From Anaerolinea sp. (GTDB lineage: Bacteria > Chloroflexota > Limnocylindria > Limnocylindrales > CSP1-4), in contig PNKK01000006.1 in the NCBI GenBank assembly GCA_013822395.1, forward strand, positions 1 through 64,000: DNA of 64,000 nucleotides. The letters are read 5' to 3'. The position numbers and the translations under genes were made by a program. The notes beneath the pieces are model-generated. The model was not told the origin of the DNA, ran no database searches, and saw nothing but the letters and a program-made list of their open reading frames with translations. Numbering within the stretch: position 1 is the stretch's first letter; each line of letters begins with the position of its first letter. Below are positions 17,260 through 26,177 of the stretch, piece by piece.

Positions 17260-17887
17260 GCAGTCGATCGAGGACGACCGGATACCGACGGCAGTCGACG
17301 GAGCCGCGTTGCTGTCGCGGGGGAGGCGCACCCGTCAGGCCCTGCTGGACGCCGCCGAGCAGGTGTTCGCGGAGTACGGTTGGGAGGCGGCCTCGATCGT
17401 GAAGATCACCGAGCGGGCCAAGGTGAGCCAGGGGACCTTCTACCGCTACTTCGTGTCGAAGCAGGCGATCTTCGACGAACTCGTGGACGACCTGAACCGG
17501 CGCGTCCGCCGTGCGATGGCGGAGGGCGCGGCAAGGGGCCGGACCCGGACCGAGATCGAGCGCCACGGGTTCGAGGCGTTCTTCCGCTTCACCGCGGAGC
17601 ACCCTGCTCTCTACCGCGTGATCCGTCAGGCCGAATTCGCCTCGCCGCGGGCGCTGCATCGCCACTACGAACGGATCGCCGACGGCTACAGCCAGGCGCT
17701 GGCGCAGAGCATGGAGGCGGGCGAGATCGCGCGCGGCGATCCGGAGGTCCTCGCCTACGCCCTGATGGGGATCGGCGAGCTGATCGGCATGCGCTGGATC
17801 CTGTGGAACGAAGCGGCGGCGGTCCCGCCCGAGGTGATCGAGGAGATGATGAGCTTCATCCGCAGAGGCCTGGGGGCGACCTCGTGA
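17249..17887 (+). CDS. TetR-family transcriptional regulator
   Basis: 212 residues. The N-terminal helix-turn-helix (about 30-75) reads TRQALLDAAEQVF, then ITERAKVSQGTFYRYFVSKQAIF, the standard TetR signature. The C-terminal half is a ligand domain in which aromatic acyl-CoA or fatty-acyl ligands are common for this group. It sits in the middle of the operon it probably controls and overlaps both neighbours. A GTGA junction links it to the condensing enzyme. Confidence 0.9.
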   Translation: MQVEQSIEDDRIPTAVDGAALLSRGRRTRQALLDAAEQVFAEYGWEAASIVKITERAKVSQGTFYRYFVSKQAIFDELVDDLNRRVRRAMAEGAARGRTRTEIERHGFEAFFRFTAEHPALYRVIRQAEFASPRALHRHYERIADGYSQALAQSMEAGEIARGDPEVLAYALMGIGELIGMRWILWNEAAAVPPEVIEEMMSFIRRGLGATS

Positions 17888-18888
17888 GGCCGGTGGGGAT
17901 CATGGGGACCGCCGGCTACCTGCCCGAGCGATGGATGCCGGCCGCCGAGGTCGCCGCACTGTCCGGCATCCCCGAGCAGATCCTGATCGACCGGTTCGGC
18001 CTGCGAGGCAAGCACATCGCCGCGCCCGACGAGCACGTCTCCGACATGGCCGTGTCGGCGGCCAAGAAGCTGCTCGACGAATTCGAGGTCGACCCCGAGT
18101 CACTCGACGCGGTGGTCTACTTCGGATCGAGCTTCAAGGACTACCAGATTTGGCAGGCGGCGCCCCACATCGCCCACCGCCTGGGCGCCCGCGGCGCGTT
18201 CGCGCTCGAGCTCGACTACATGTCGTGTGGCGCACCGGTCGCCGTCCGGGTGATCCGCGACCTGCTGCGGGCGGAGCCGGAGCTGTCGCGGGTCCTGGCG
18301 GTGGCGGCGAGCCGGGAGTCCTACCTCCTCGACTATGCGAACGCCCGGTCGCGGTTCATGTTCAACTTCGGCGACGGCGCCGTCGCGGCACTGTTCGAGG
18401 GTGGCACGAGCGTCCACCAGGTCCTCGGAGCCGACATGATCGTCGACGGCTCCTTCTCGCTCGACGTCAAGGTCCCCGCGGGCGGTTCGGTGGAGCCGGC
18501 CTCGGCCGAAAGCGTCGCCGCCGGCCGGCATTACCTCGATGTTCGCGACCCCGCGTCGATGAAGGAGCGGCTGGATCCGATCAGCGTCCCCAATTTCGTG
18601 GCGGTGGCCAGGCGGGCGGTCGCGCAATCGGGCGCATCGATGGACCAGGTGTCGCTGCTGTGCGGCATCCATGCGAAGCGGTCGATCCACGAAGCGCTGT
18701 GCGCCGCGCTCGGGATCCGTTCCGACCGCGCGATCTATCTCGACGACACCGGGCACATGAGCGGCGTGGACCCGATTCTCGGCCTCGACCGCGCGTGGCG
18801 ATCCGGCCGGATCAAGGACGGCGACCTCGTGCTGCTCCTGGCCGCCGGAACCGGGTACACCTGGGCAGCGGTCTGCATTCGCTGGTAG
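17884..18888 (+). CDS. KASIII/HMG-CoA-synthase-like condensing enzyme
   Basis: 334-residue thiolase-superfamily protein likely to condense or transfer acyl groups from CoA or ACP thioesters. GTG 17884 overlaps the TetR stop. The nucleophile is Cys115 in YMSCGAP and the catalytic His263 is in CGIHAKRS. The third KASIII residue, normally Asn in YGNTSAAS, falls in DDTGHMSGVD and appears to be His291. This altered triad resembles HMG-CoA-synthase-like and specialised condensing enzymes more than housekeeping FabH. With the ligase and SDR it could build or open a beta-keto intermediate. Confidence 0.8.
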   Translation: MRPVGIMGTAGYLPERWMPAAEVAALSGIPEQILIDRFGLRGKHIAAPDEHVSDMAVSAAKKLLDEFEVDPESLDAVVYFGSSFKDYQIWQAAPHIAHRLGARGAFALELDYMSCGAPVAVRVIRDLLRAEPELSRVLAVAASRESYLLDYANARSRFMFNFGDGAVAALFEGGTSVHQVLGADMIVDGSFSLDVKVPAGGSVEPASAESVAAGRHYLDVRDPASMKERLDPISVPNFVAVARRAVAQSGASMDQVSLLCGIHAKRSIHEALCAALGIRSDRAIYLDDTGHMSGVDPILGLDRAWRSGRIKDGDLVLLLAAGTGYTWAAVCIRW

Positions 18889-18902
18889 CTGAGGAGACAT
18901 CG

Positions 18903-19931
18903 ATGACGATTTCCGGGTCCATTGTGGAGACACGACGGCTGAAGACCTGGACGCGCCAGGCCGGACTGCCCGGCTCGCCGGCCGTGATCCTCGTTCACGG
19001 CAACGTGTCGTCGGGGGTGTTCTTCGAGCCGTTGATGGAGGGCCTCGCCGCCGACCACCACGTCGTCGCGCCCGACTTCCGGGGCTACGGCGGGTCGGAG
19101 CGGAAGACCATCGACGCGAGACGCGGCGTGCGCGACTTCTCCGACGACCTGGCCGCCCTCATCGACACGCTGGGGCTCCGGCTGCCGCTCCATCTCGTGG
19201 GCTGGTCCGCGGGCGCGGGCGTGGTCATGCAGTACGCGATCGACCACCCCGAGAACGTCGCCGGGATCGTCCTCGAGTCGGCCATGTCACCGTACGGCTT
19301 CGGCGGAACGCACGGGACCGACGGGACGCCGAACTGGCCCGACCATGCCGGCTCCGGAGGCGGGACCGTGAACCCGGACTTCCTCCGCCTCCTCGGTGAG
19401 GGGAATCGAGGCACGGCCAGCCCGGCCAGCCCGCTCGCCACGCTGCGCGCCTTCTACACGCGACCGGAGTTCCGGCTCGATCCCGCCTTCGAGGAGCGCT
19501 GCCTGACCGGGATGCTCGACACGAAGACCGGCGACGACGTCTACCCGGGCGACATGACAGCGTCGGAGCATTGGCCCGGCGTCGCTCCCGGGATGACCGG
19601 GATGAACAACGCGATCTCGCCACGCCATCTCGACCTGTCGGCGTTCGGCGCGCTCAGGCCGGCCCCGCGGGTCCTCTGGATCCGTGGCGACTCGGACCAG
19701 ATCGTGTCCGACACATCGATGTTCGATTTCGGCTATCTGGGCAAGCTGGGGGCCCTGCCGGGCTGGCCGGGCGACGAGATCTTCCCGCCCCAGCCGATGG
19801 TCTCCCAGCTCCGGGCCATCCTCGAGCGGGGCGGCACCTACCGGGAGGTGGTCTACGAGGCGTGCGGCCACAGTCCTCACCTCGAGCAGGCTGATCGCTT
19901 CCTGACCGACGTGCGCGAGTTCGTGCGCTGA
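18903..19931 (+). CDS. alpha/beta hydrolase
   Basis: 342 residues from ATG 18903, which has gaggag about 7 bases upstream. The oxyanion motif HGNVSSG is near 27, the nucleophile Ser in GWSAGAG is near 103, the Asp is in RGDSDQI and the His in CGHSPHLEQ. A long cap (about 125-245) rich in Gly, Pro and Thr implies a specific, perhaps bulky, substrate. It is unlike the operon's first hydrolase, so the two likely act at different steps. Confidence 0.82.
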   Translation: MTISGSIVETRRLKTWTRQAGLPGSPAVILVHGNVSSGVFFEPLMEGLAADHHVVAPDFRGYGGSERKTIDARRGVRDFSDDLAALIDTLGLRLPLHLVGWSAGAGVVMQYAIDHPENVAGIVLESAMSPYGFGGTHGTDGTPNWPDHAGSGGGTVNPDFLRLLGEGNRGTASPASPLATLRAFYTRPEFRLDPAFEERCLTGMLDTKTGDDVYPGDMTASEHWPGVAPGMTGMNNAISPRHLDLSAFGALRPAPRVLWIRGDSDQIVSDTSMFDFGYLGKLGALPGWPGDEIFPPQPMVSQLRAILERGGTYREVVYEACGHSPHLEQADRFLTDVREFVR

Positions 19932-20005
19932 GATCAGGGCGCCGTTTACGGAGGTGAGGGTCGGTGTCGAGGTCGGGCGCCGCCAACGGAGGGAGAGGAG
20001 ACGGC

Positions 20006-20755
20006 ATGAACCTTCGATTGAACGGCCGGGTGGCCCTGGTCACCGGCAGTGGCAGGGGAATCGGTGCGGCGATTGCCCGGCGGCTCGCGGCGGAGGGCGC
20101 CGCCGTGGCCGTGGTCGATCTCGACCGCGACGACGCGGTACGAACGGCTGCCGACCTGCCGGGCTCCCGGGGGTACGGTGCCGACGTCGCCGACCTCGAC
20201 CAGCTCCGCTCGGTCGTCGACCGCGTTCACGAGGAGTTCGGGAGGTTCGACATCCTCGTCAACAACGCCGGGATCACCAGAGACAGGACACTCCGGAAGA
20301 TGGAGGCGGCGGAGTGGGACGAAGTGATCCGTATCAACCTGACTGGCGTCTGGAACGGCTGCAAGGCTGCCCAGCCGCATCTCCTCGAGGCCGGCCCGAC
20401 CGGACGGATCATCAGTCTGTCGAGCACCTCCTACCTGGGCAATTTCGGCCAGGTCAACTACGCGGCCTCGAAGGCTGGCGTCGTCGGACTGACTCGCACG
20501 CTGGCGCTCGAGATGGCCCGAGCCGGGGTGACGGTGAACGCCATCGCGCCCGGTTTCATCGACACGGCCATGACCCGCGCGATGCCAGCCGAGGTCTTCA
20601 ACCGGGTGGTTGCCAGCGTGCCCCTCGGTCGTCCGGGCCAGCCGGAGGATGTCGCCGCCGCGGCCGCGTTCCTGGCCTCGGACGACGCCGCGTACGTGAC
20701 GGGACAGGTGGTGTTCGTCTGCGGCGGCTACAGCGTCGGGGCGGGCCATCCCTGA
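20006..20755 (+). CDS. SDR-family 3-oxoacyl reductase
   Basis: Classical short-chain dehydrogenase of 249 residues. The cofactor motif TGSGRGIG is near 12, NNAG near 85, and the catalytic Ser-Tyr-Lys is in SLSSTSYLGNFGQVNYAASK. The acidic VVDLDRDD after beta-2 favours NAD(H), though FabG/PhaB-like enzymes vary. ATG 20006 has a strong ggagaggag site; the ORF-track start at 19964 adds unconserved residues. It is the last gene of the operon and likely reduces the beta-keto group made by the condensing enzyme, or runs the reverse reaction. Confidence 0.88.
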   Translation: MNLRLNGRVALVTGSGRGIGAAIARRLAAEGAAVAVVDLDRDDAVRTAADLPGSRGYGADVADLDQLRSVVDRVHEEFGRFDILVNNAGITRDRTLRKMEAAEWDEVIRINLTGVWNGCKAAQPHLLEAGPTGRIISLSSTSYLGNFGQVNYAASKAGVVGLTRTLALEMARAGVTVNAIAPGFIDTAMTRAMPAEVFNRVVASVPLGRPGQPEDVAAAAAFLASDDAAYVTGQVVFVCGGYSVGAGHP

Positions 20756-20814
20756 TACGCGGGCGTGGTGCGGAACCCTGATACGCGGGGCGCCGTAACG
20801 CCCAGGCCCCACCC

Positions 20815-21735
20815 CTTTCGATCAGCGAGCCCGAGGCCAGCACCGTCCGGGAGGTCTATCGACGCTACGTGGAGGACTTCCTCTCGATCGGTGAACTCCC
20901 GGCGGCTCCGGCTCCAGGGTCGCCGCGTACCCCGCCAAGCCGCCCACCGCGATCGCACCCCGAGGAGTGGATCGAGATCGAGGTGCCGCCGATCGTAAGC
21001 GAGGAGCTCTTCGCCGCCGCGGTCCGCCGGCTCGCCGACAACCGGCGCTTCGCGACGCGCAACACGAAGGCCCCCTCGCTGCTCACTGGCCTCGTCTCCT
21101 GTCAGCGCTGCGGCTACGCCAAACTACCGGAGCTCGACCCGGACGAGCCTGCGGAAGCTCCACTACTACCGCTGCCTGGGCTCGGACGGCTGGCGCTACG
21201 CGGAGGGACCGGTGTGCAGCGCCCGGCCGATCCGCGCTGACGAACTCGATGCGCTCGTCTGGGACCACGTCTCCGCCCTGCTCGCCGATCCTGCCCTCAT
21301 CCGGGCGGAGCTCGAGCGCCGCCTTGCCGAGCTCCGCGGGGCCGACCGGACCGTGGCCCAGCGGGGCCGGCTCGAGCTGGAGCTGCAGCGGGTGCGCTCG
21401 GCGGCCAGCCGCCTCGTCACCGCCTTCGGGGAGGACCTGCTCTCGCTCGACGAGCTGCGGGCCCGCATGCCCGACCTGCGCTCCCGCGAGGCGAGCCTCC
21501 GCGCGCAGCTCGACGCGCTCGACGCCCAACTCCTCGACCGGGCGAGCTACCTCGCCCTCGCCGAGACCCTCGAGACTTTCCTCGCCCGGCTCCGCGAGGC
21601 CGCCGCGAACGCCTCGATCGAGGCTCGTCAGCGTATCCTCCGTCTGGTCGTGCGCGACGTCTTGGTCGGCCCGAACGAGAGCGTCATTCGTCACTCGATC
21701 CCGACCTCGCTACGGCCGGACCACGCCACAGATCA
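20815..21735 (+). pseudogene. broken large serine recombinase
   Basis: Remnant of a serine integrase/resolvase with recombinase and zinc-ribbon domains. It starts abruptly with VREVYRRYVEDFLSIGEL, loses the middle of the recombinase domain (jumping to HPEEWIEIEVPPIVSEELF), and keeps the zinc-ribbon start LVSCQRCGYA. It then changes frame near 21120 and continues with a coiled coil and RQRILRLVVRDVLVGP to about 21700. The N-terminal catalytic Ser domain is missing. The end runs into group II intron sequence. It has N-terminal truncation, an internal deletion and a frameshift, so it is non-functional. Confidence 0.75.
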
Positions 21736-21749
21736 TGTATTGCGTGAGA

Positions 21750-22298
21750 GGCGTCAGCAGCCCCTTGCTCGCCAACATCTATCTCCACCGGTATCTCCAC
21801 CGGCTCGACCGAGCCTGGCAGGCCCGCGCCAGGGAATGTTGGCGCGCTATGCCGACGATGCCGTGATCCTGTGCCGGACCCAGGGCGAGGCCGAGGCGGC
21901 CCTTGATCTCGCGTGGGAGATCCTCGCCGGTCTCGGGCTCGAGCTCCATCCGGACAAGACGCGGATCGTGGATCTCAGGGAAGGCCGGCAAGGCTTCGAC
22001 TTCCTCGGCTGCCACTTCCCATGCCCGGGCATCGGGCCGGCTGTTGGAGCGTGGCGTCCGCCGCTCCTACCTCCAGCGCTGGCCGTCGGCCCGGAGCACC
22101 TACTTCCGCACCGGCAACGCCGCCGCCAAGTTCCGCCAGATCGACCGCTACGTCGTGGACCGGCTGCGCCGCTTCCTCGTGAAGCGTCAGGGCCGGAACC
22201 TGCGACCGGGCCAGGCCCGTGGGTGGACCGAGAACTGGTTCAATAGACTCGGCCTGCACCGACTGCGCGGCACCATCCGCTATCCGGAGGCAGCGTAA
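21750..22298 (+). pseudogene. broken group II intron reverse transcriptase
   Basis: Pieces of an intron-encoded RT/maturase spread over three frames: GVSSPLLANIYLH (palm), LARYADDAVILC (catalytic YADD), LGLELHPDKTRIV and FDFLGCHF. A maturase-like C-terminus follows (FRQIDRYVVDRLRRFL...WFNRLGLHRLRGTIRYPEAA). A 12-bp tandem duplication at 21780-21803 (tatctccaccgg twice) helps break the frame. The N-terminal RT half is missing. Intron domain V follows 22 bases after the stop, which identifies the element as a group II intron rather than a retron or DGR. Confidence 0.8.
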
Positions 22299-22320
22299 CC
22301 ATGCGCCGAAGACCATCGGT

Positions 22321-22354
22321 GAGCCGTGGGCGGGAGAACCGCTCGCACGGTTCG
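22321..22354 (+). ncRNA. group II intron domain V
   Basis: gagccgtg pairs with cacggttc, with an inner gcgg/ccgc helix, a GAGA-type loop and the characteristic two-base CG bulge on the 3-prime arm. The AGC triad position is kept. Size (34 bases) and placement just after the maturase end match bacterial intron domain V. Possible domain VI sequence follows to about 22415. The 5-prime intron is absent, so splicing is not expected. Confidence 0.75.
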
Positions 22355-22428
22355 AAAGGAGGATGGGGAACCGGGCCTGCTCGGCAGGCACCGCACCCCT
22401 GACCACCAATGAGCGAGCGGATATCAAC

Positions 22429-22764
22429 CAGGGTGACCTGGTCGGAACGAAGGAGGCCGCAGAGCTGTTCGGCGTGCGATCTATGCCAGATCCTGAGGCC
22501 GTCGCCGAGGTGGCCGTTGGCTGGCTTCGCCATGCGAAGTCGGACCTCGTGATGGCCAGAAAGGCCCTGGCTGATCGCGACGAGCTCGATCCATGGGTCG
22601 CCTCCCTCCATGCGCAGCAAGCGGCCGAGAAGTACGTGAAGGCGGCGCTCGTCATCCCCGAGCCGACCTGGTCGGACGCCGAGGAGGCAGTCCGGCTGGC
22701 GGAGTCGATCGAGACGGACATCCTGGCGGGCGCAAGGTCCCGTGGCGTCGCTCGACTCGAATGA
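22429..22764 (+). pseudogene. HTH fragment fused to deleted HEPN domain
   Basis: One open frame joins two remnants. First, DLVGTKEAAELFGVRS looks like the start of a MerR/excisionase-type helix-turn-helix cut after about 17 residues. Then from ATG 22483 a HEPN domain begins (VGWLRHAKSDLVMARKAL, HAQQAAEKYVKAALV), loses about 40 residues, and resumes with EPTWSDAEEAVRLAESIE. Intact HEPN proteins of this group are about 130 residues and pair with a MNT nucleotidyltransferase, absent here. A 93-residue product from 22483 could still be made but is unlikely to be active. Confidence 0.65.
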
Positions 22765-22870
22765 AGGAGAGCCTCGGCAACCTCGCCGGTGAGGGGATGG
22801 CGGCTTCGGCCGGTGGCGTTCCAGGAGGTCAGGTCCGTTCGCCCAACAGCGGCACCATCCTGCCCTGCTG

Positions 22871-23416
22871 ATGCAGCCGGAGCACTCGCCGGCCGCGCCC
22901 GCTCCCGACACGCCGGCGGTGCGCGCGGTCGCGGCCTCGGGCGTCCCGCATCGCGTCGTGGTCATCGAGCCGGCCCGGAGCGCCGAGGAGGCCGCCGAGC
23001 GCCAGGGGATCCCGCTCGGTGCGCTCCTCCGGACGATCGTCGTCCGGCGTGGCGACGACGACTACCTGTTCGTGCTCGTGCCGGCTGGCCGCCGGTTCGA
23101 CTGGCCGAAGCTCCGTGCCCACCTCGGCGTCACCCGCCTCTCCCTGCCGGACGCGGACGAGGCACGCGAGGTCACCGGCTACGTCCGGTACACCATCACG
23201 CCGTTCGGGTCGTCACGCGCGTGGCCGGTGATCGCCGACGTGTCGATGCTCGCGGAGCCGGTCGTGGCGATCGGCGGCGGCGCCCACGGCGTGAACCTCC
23301 ACCTCGCGCCGGCCGACCTGGTGACTGCGCTCCGCGCCGAGGTGGTGGACGTGACCCAGCCGGACGCTCAGCCGGCCGATCCGGACCGCGGGCCCCCGTT
23401 GGCGGACCAGCGCTAG
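22871..23416 (+). CDS. YbaK-family aminoacyl-tRNA deacylase
   Basis: 181-residue YbaK/ProX-like trans-editing domain that would deacylate mischarged tRNA. Core features are GVPHRVVVIEPA, PLGALLRTIVVRRGDDDYLFVLVPAGRRFD and a C-terminal AIGGGAHGVNLHLAPADL. The usual key Lys (TLVL/IVxK) position appears as Arg here, so specificity or activity may differ. It is one of two YbaK proteins in the window, alongside AlaX. It converges on the glycosyltransferase with a 4-base overlap of stops. Confidence 0.8.
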   Translation: MQPEHSPAAPAPDTPAVRAVAASGVPHRVVVIEPARSAEEAAERQGIPLGALLRTIVVRRGDDDYLFVLVPAGRRFDWPKLRAHLGVTRLSLPDADEAREVTGYVRYTITPFGSSRAWPVIADVSMLAEPVVAIGGGAHGVNLHLAPADLVTALRAEVVDVTQPDAQPADPDRGPPLADQR

Positions 23417-24669
23417 TTCGACTCGCCCGGCCGGTCGCGCGCCGCCACCGCGGCGAGGAGCGGCTCGATGCGGGTCGTGTAGATCGCCGACCAGCCGTAT
23501 TCGACACGGACGCGACGGCCGAATCTCGACAGCGTCTCGCTCGCGAGGCGCTCGTGGATCAACCCGGCCACCGCCGCCGGGTCGGCATCGGGGGAAAAGT
23601 AGGTTGCGTCGTCACAGGCCAGCTCGCGCAGGGTCGGGATGTCGGCGCAGAACACGGGCAGCCGGCAGGCGGCCGCCTCGAGGACGGGCAGCCCGAACCC
23701 CTCGTCGCGACTCGGGAGCAGGAGCGCGTCGGCGACGCGGTAGAGGTCGCTGACGACTCGGCCCGAGGTCTGCCGCCCGCGATCGACGGCGAGAAGATGG
23801 ACCGCGGCGGCAACACCGGCCTCGTCGGCGAGCGCCCGGAGCCGGGCGACCCCCGCCCCTGATCCGGAGGCGTGCGGGTCCGGCGGTCCGGTCACGATGA
23901 GTCGGGCATCGCCGCCAGATCGCCGCAGCTCGGCCACGACCCCGATCGCCAGCTCGAGGTTCTTGCGCGGCGTGATCCGCACCGGGACCAGCAGGACGGG
24001 TCCGGACCCGGGCAGGCCGAGTTCCTCCAGAAGCCGCTTCGTGGCCGGATGGATGTCGAGGAGCCGATCGAGCTCGATCCCGTTGGGCACCACTCGCACG
24101 GACTTGGCGGTCAGGCCGGTCAGGCCGGCCAGCTCGGCTCGCCGCGCCTCCGACACGGTGACGTACGTCGTCCGAGGCCAGGCGGTACGAAGCAGGTCCC
24201 ACGGATGCCCGGGATGGAGCTCGCCGGCATGCCGCGTGGACGTCCCGGCCAGGTCGTGCTGCCAGGCGATGAATGCCGGGCTGCGTGATTCCCCGACCAG
24301 CTCTCGGAGCGCAGCCGTGAGCGGCAGGTTGAAGTGGAGACCGCAGACGTTGTGGGCGACGAGGATGTCGAGGCCGGCGACCGCCGGCCGCAGGTCCGCG
24401 GCGAGGTCCGCGACGAGCACCTCGAACGCCGCCGGCACGTGCCCCTCGTCGAGTGCCGCTCGGACGGCACGGATCGCCGGGTGCCGGGCATCCGCCAACG
24501 GGATCCGGACGACCTCGATCCCGGGAGTCGGCCGACCCCCGCGGCCGGTGATGATTCGCACACGGTGCCCGGCGTCGGCGAGGAGGCGGGCATGCTGGCC
24601 GAGCACCACCTCCACCCCGCCGACGACTGGCGGGGCCGTGTAATGGAGCAGACCGACGCGCAGCCCCAC
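23413..24669 (-). CDS. GT4-family glycosyltransferase
   Basis: 418-residue retaining glycosyltransferase with a GT-B fold. The N-terminal acceptor domain begins LRVGLLHYTAPPVVGGVEVVLGQHARLL with the Gly-rich loop. The C-terminal donor domain has VRITPRKNLELAIGV and the EX7E region in PSRDEGFGLPVLEAAACRLPV. It probably transfers a sugar from NDP-sugar during glycan or glycolipid assembly at the membrane face. It lies 13 bases after the upstream glycosyltransferase gene on the same strand, so they form one transcript. Confidence 0.87.
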   Translation of the reverse strand: MGLRVGLLHYTAPPVVGGVEVVLGQHARLLADAGHRVRIITGRGGRPTPGIEVVRIPLADARHPAIRAVRAALDEGHVPAAFEVLVADLAADLRPAVAGLDILVAHNVCGLHFNLPLTAALRELVGESRSPAFIAWQHDLAGTSTRHAGELHPGHPWDLLRTAWPRTTYVTVSEARRAELAGLTGLTAKSVRVVPNGIELDRLLDIHPATKRLLEELGLPGSGPVLLVPVRITPRKNLELAIGVVAELRRSGGDARLIVTGPPDPHASGSGAGVARLRALADEAGVAAAVHLLAVDRGRQTSGRVVSDLYRVADALLLPSRDEGFGLPVLEAAACRLPVFCADIPTLRELACDDATYFSPDADPAAVAGLIHERLASETLSRFGRRVRVEYGWSAIYTTRIEPLLAAVAARDRPGESN

Positions 24670-24682
24670 GGCGCCCCGGGCC

Positions 24683-26086
24683 TCAGACCGTCTCGCCGAA
24701 GCAGTCGGCCAGCAGGTCCTCGAGGTGACGCTCGAGGATCGTGAACGAGAAGTGCCGCGCCCCGAGGTCGTAGTTCCGGGCGGTCCAGTCGGCGGCCATC
24801 GACGGGTCGTCGAGCAGGTGGCGGGCGAGCGCCAGGGTCGCGTCGCTGATGAAGCCGTCGAACCAGACGACCCGGAAGCCGCGGGGCCGGATGTCGACCT
24901 CGTAGGTGGAGTAGTTGTTCACCAGGAGCGGACGGCGGTAGTAGACGGCCTCGATGAACGCGTTCCCGAAGCCCTCGAAGGCGGACGGGTAGGTCACGAA
25001 GTCGGCCGCCGGGTAGACGTCGGCCAGGGTGTAGATCCGGCGTCCGTCGGCCGTCTGGCCTCGCCGATCCGCGACCACCTCCGACTCGAACCGGACGTCG
25101 ACGCCGAGCAGGGTCGCGAACTCGCGGACCCTCGTCTCGTACTCGGGTCCCTCGTCGCCTGCCGCGTGCGAGATCACCAGTCGCGCCGGGCGCCCGAGCC
25201 GGCGCGTGAACTCGATGGCGTGCTCGATGCCCTTGCGCTGGATGACCCGGGTGGGTTGGAGGAGGAACAGCTCCCCGGGCGCCACGCCGAGGTCCGCCCG
25301 GACCACGGCCGGGTCCACCTCCGGCGGCCCGGGCGGCCGCTCGAATTCCATCACGTTGGGGATCACCCGTGCCGTCAGGCCGTGGCGGGACGCGAGCTGG
25401 GTTGCCTGCACGGAATTGATCACCACGTGCCGGATCGAGGAGTGGCTGGGCGGGAACGCTGCCGCCAGGACGTCTGGGACGCAGTTGACGAGGAATCGCT
25501 GGCGCTCCCAGTGGAAGTCGTGGTGGTGTGCGATCGTGGGGATTCCGGTCTCGGCGATGAGCTCGGCGATCGCCAGGCCGAGCGGCAGGTTCAGCGGGAT
25601 CGCACTGGCGTTCTCGACGATCAGCAGCTCCACGTCGAACTGGGCCACGAAGGCGTGCAGCTCGGCCTTGAGGGCCTCGCGCAGCTCGTGGATCCGGCGC
25701 GTCAGCGCCGGCGGGCGGGTGTAGATCGAGAGCGGCGCTCGGGGCGCGCGCCCGGCGGCGGGGGCAGGCCTGCCGTCCCCGTTGTCCGTGCTCCACTCGC
25801 CGGCATACGCCCGCCGGTTGATGGCATCGATCTCCGGGTGGCGATAGAACGCCTCGGGCACCACCCGGCTGCGTTCTGCCGGCCGATCGCTGACGCCAGC
25901 GAAGTAGTAGCAGGTGTGCCCGAGTCGCTCCAGGACGGCGGCCCATTTCGCCGTTTCCAGCGAGACGCCGTCCGTGCCGGCGAAGCGCGTCGACACGAAC
26001 CCGATGCGCCGGGGTGTCGGCGGGGCGGGCAACCTGGGCCGCGGGCGAGGCCGCAACCTGGGCCGCGGGCGATCGGGGTCGGGCAT
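24683..26086 (-). CDS. GT4-family glycosyltransferase
   Basis: 467 residues from ATG 26086, which has aaggacgag about 10 bases upstream (GTG 26092 also possible). It opens with a low-complexity PRPRLRPRPRPRLP stretch, then IGFVSTRFAGTDGVSLETAKWAAVLERLGH, the GT-B N-terminal loop. The donor domain includes VIQRKGIEHAIEFTRRL and PSAFEGFGNAFIEAVYYRRPLLV, a GT4-type EX7E segment. Together with the following gene it forms a two-gene glycan unit. Substrates unknown. Confidence 0.85.
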   Translation of the reverse strand: MPDPDRPRPRLRPRPRPRLPAPPTPRRIGFVSTRFAGTDGVSLETAKWAAVLERLGHTCYYFAGVSDRPAERSRVVPEAFYRHPEIDAINRRAYAGEWSTDNGDGRPAPAAGRAPRAPLSIYTRPPALTRRIHELREALKAELHAFVAQFDVELLIVENASAIPLNLPLGLAIAELIAETGIPTIAHHHDFHWERQRFLVNCVPDVLAAAFPPSHSSIRHVVINSVQATQLASRHGLTARVIPNVMEFERPPGPPEVDPAVVRADLGVAPGELFLLQPTRVIQRKGIEHAIEFTRRLGRPARLVISHAAGDEGPEYETRVREFATLLGVDVRFESEVVADRRGQTADGRRIYTLADVYPAADFVTYPSAFEGFGNAFIEAVYYRRPLLVNNYSTYEVDIRPRGFRVVWFDGFISDATLALARHLLDDPSMAADWTARNYDLGARHFSFTILERHLEDLLADCFGETV

Positions 26087-26177
26087 CGTCACCTCGTCCT
26101 TCGTCTGCGGGTACGGTCCCGCGTCGCGGGAGTTCCGTCAACCGCACGTCTCGGGCGCGCTTCGACCAGGGCATCCC

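Noticed and set aside
21750-22298. YADD reverse transcriptase as part of a retron or diversity-generating system
   Set aside because: The maturase-like C-terminus and adjacent group II intron domain V identify a decayed intron; no msr/msd or variable repeat is present.
22483-22764. HEPN gene as a working toxin
   Set aside because: About 40 central residues are missing, and no nucleotidyltransferase antitoxin is adjacent.
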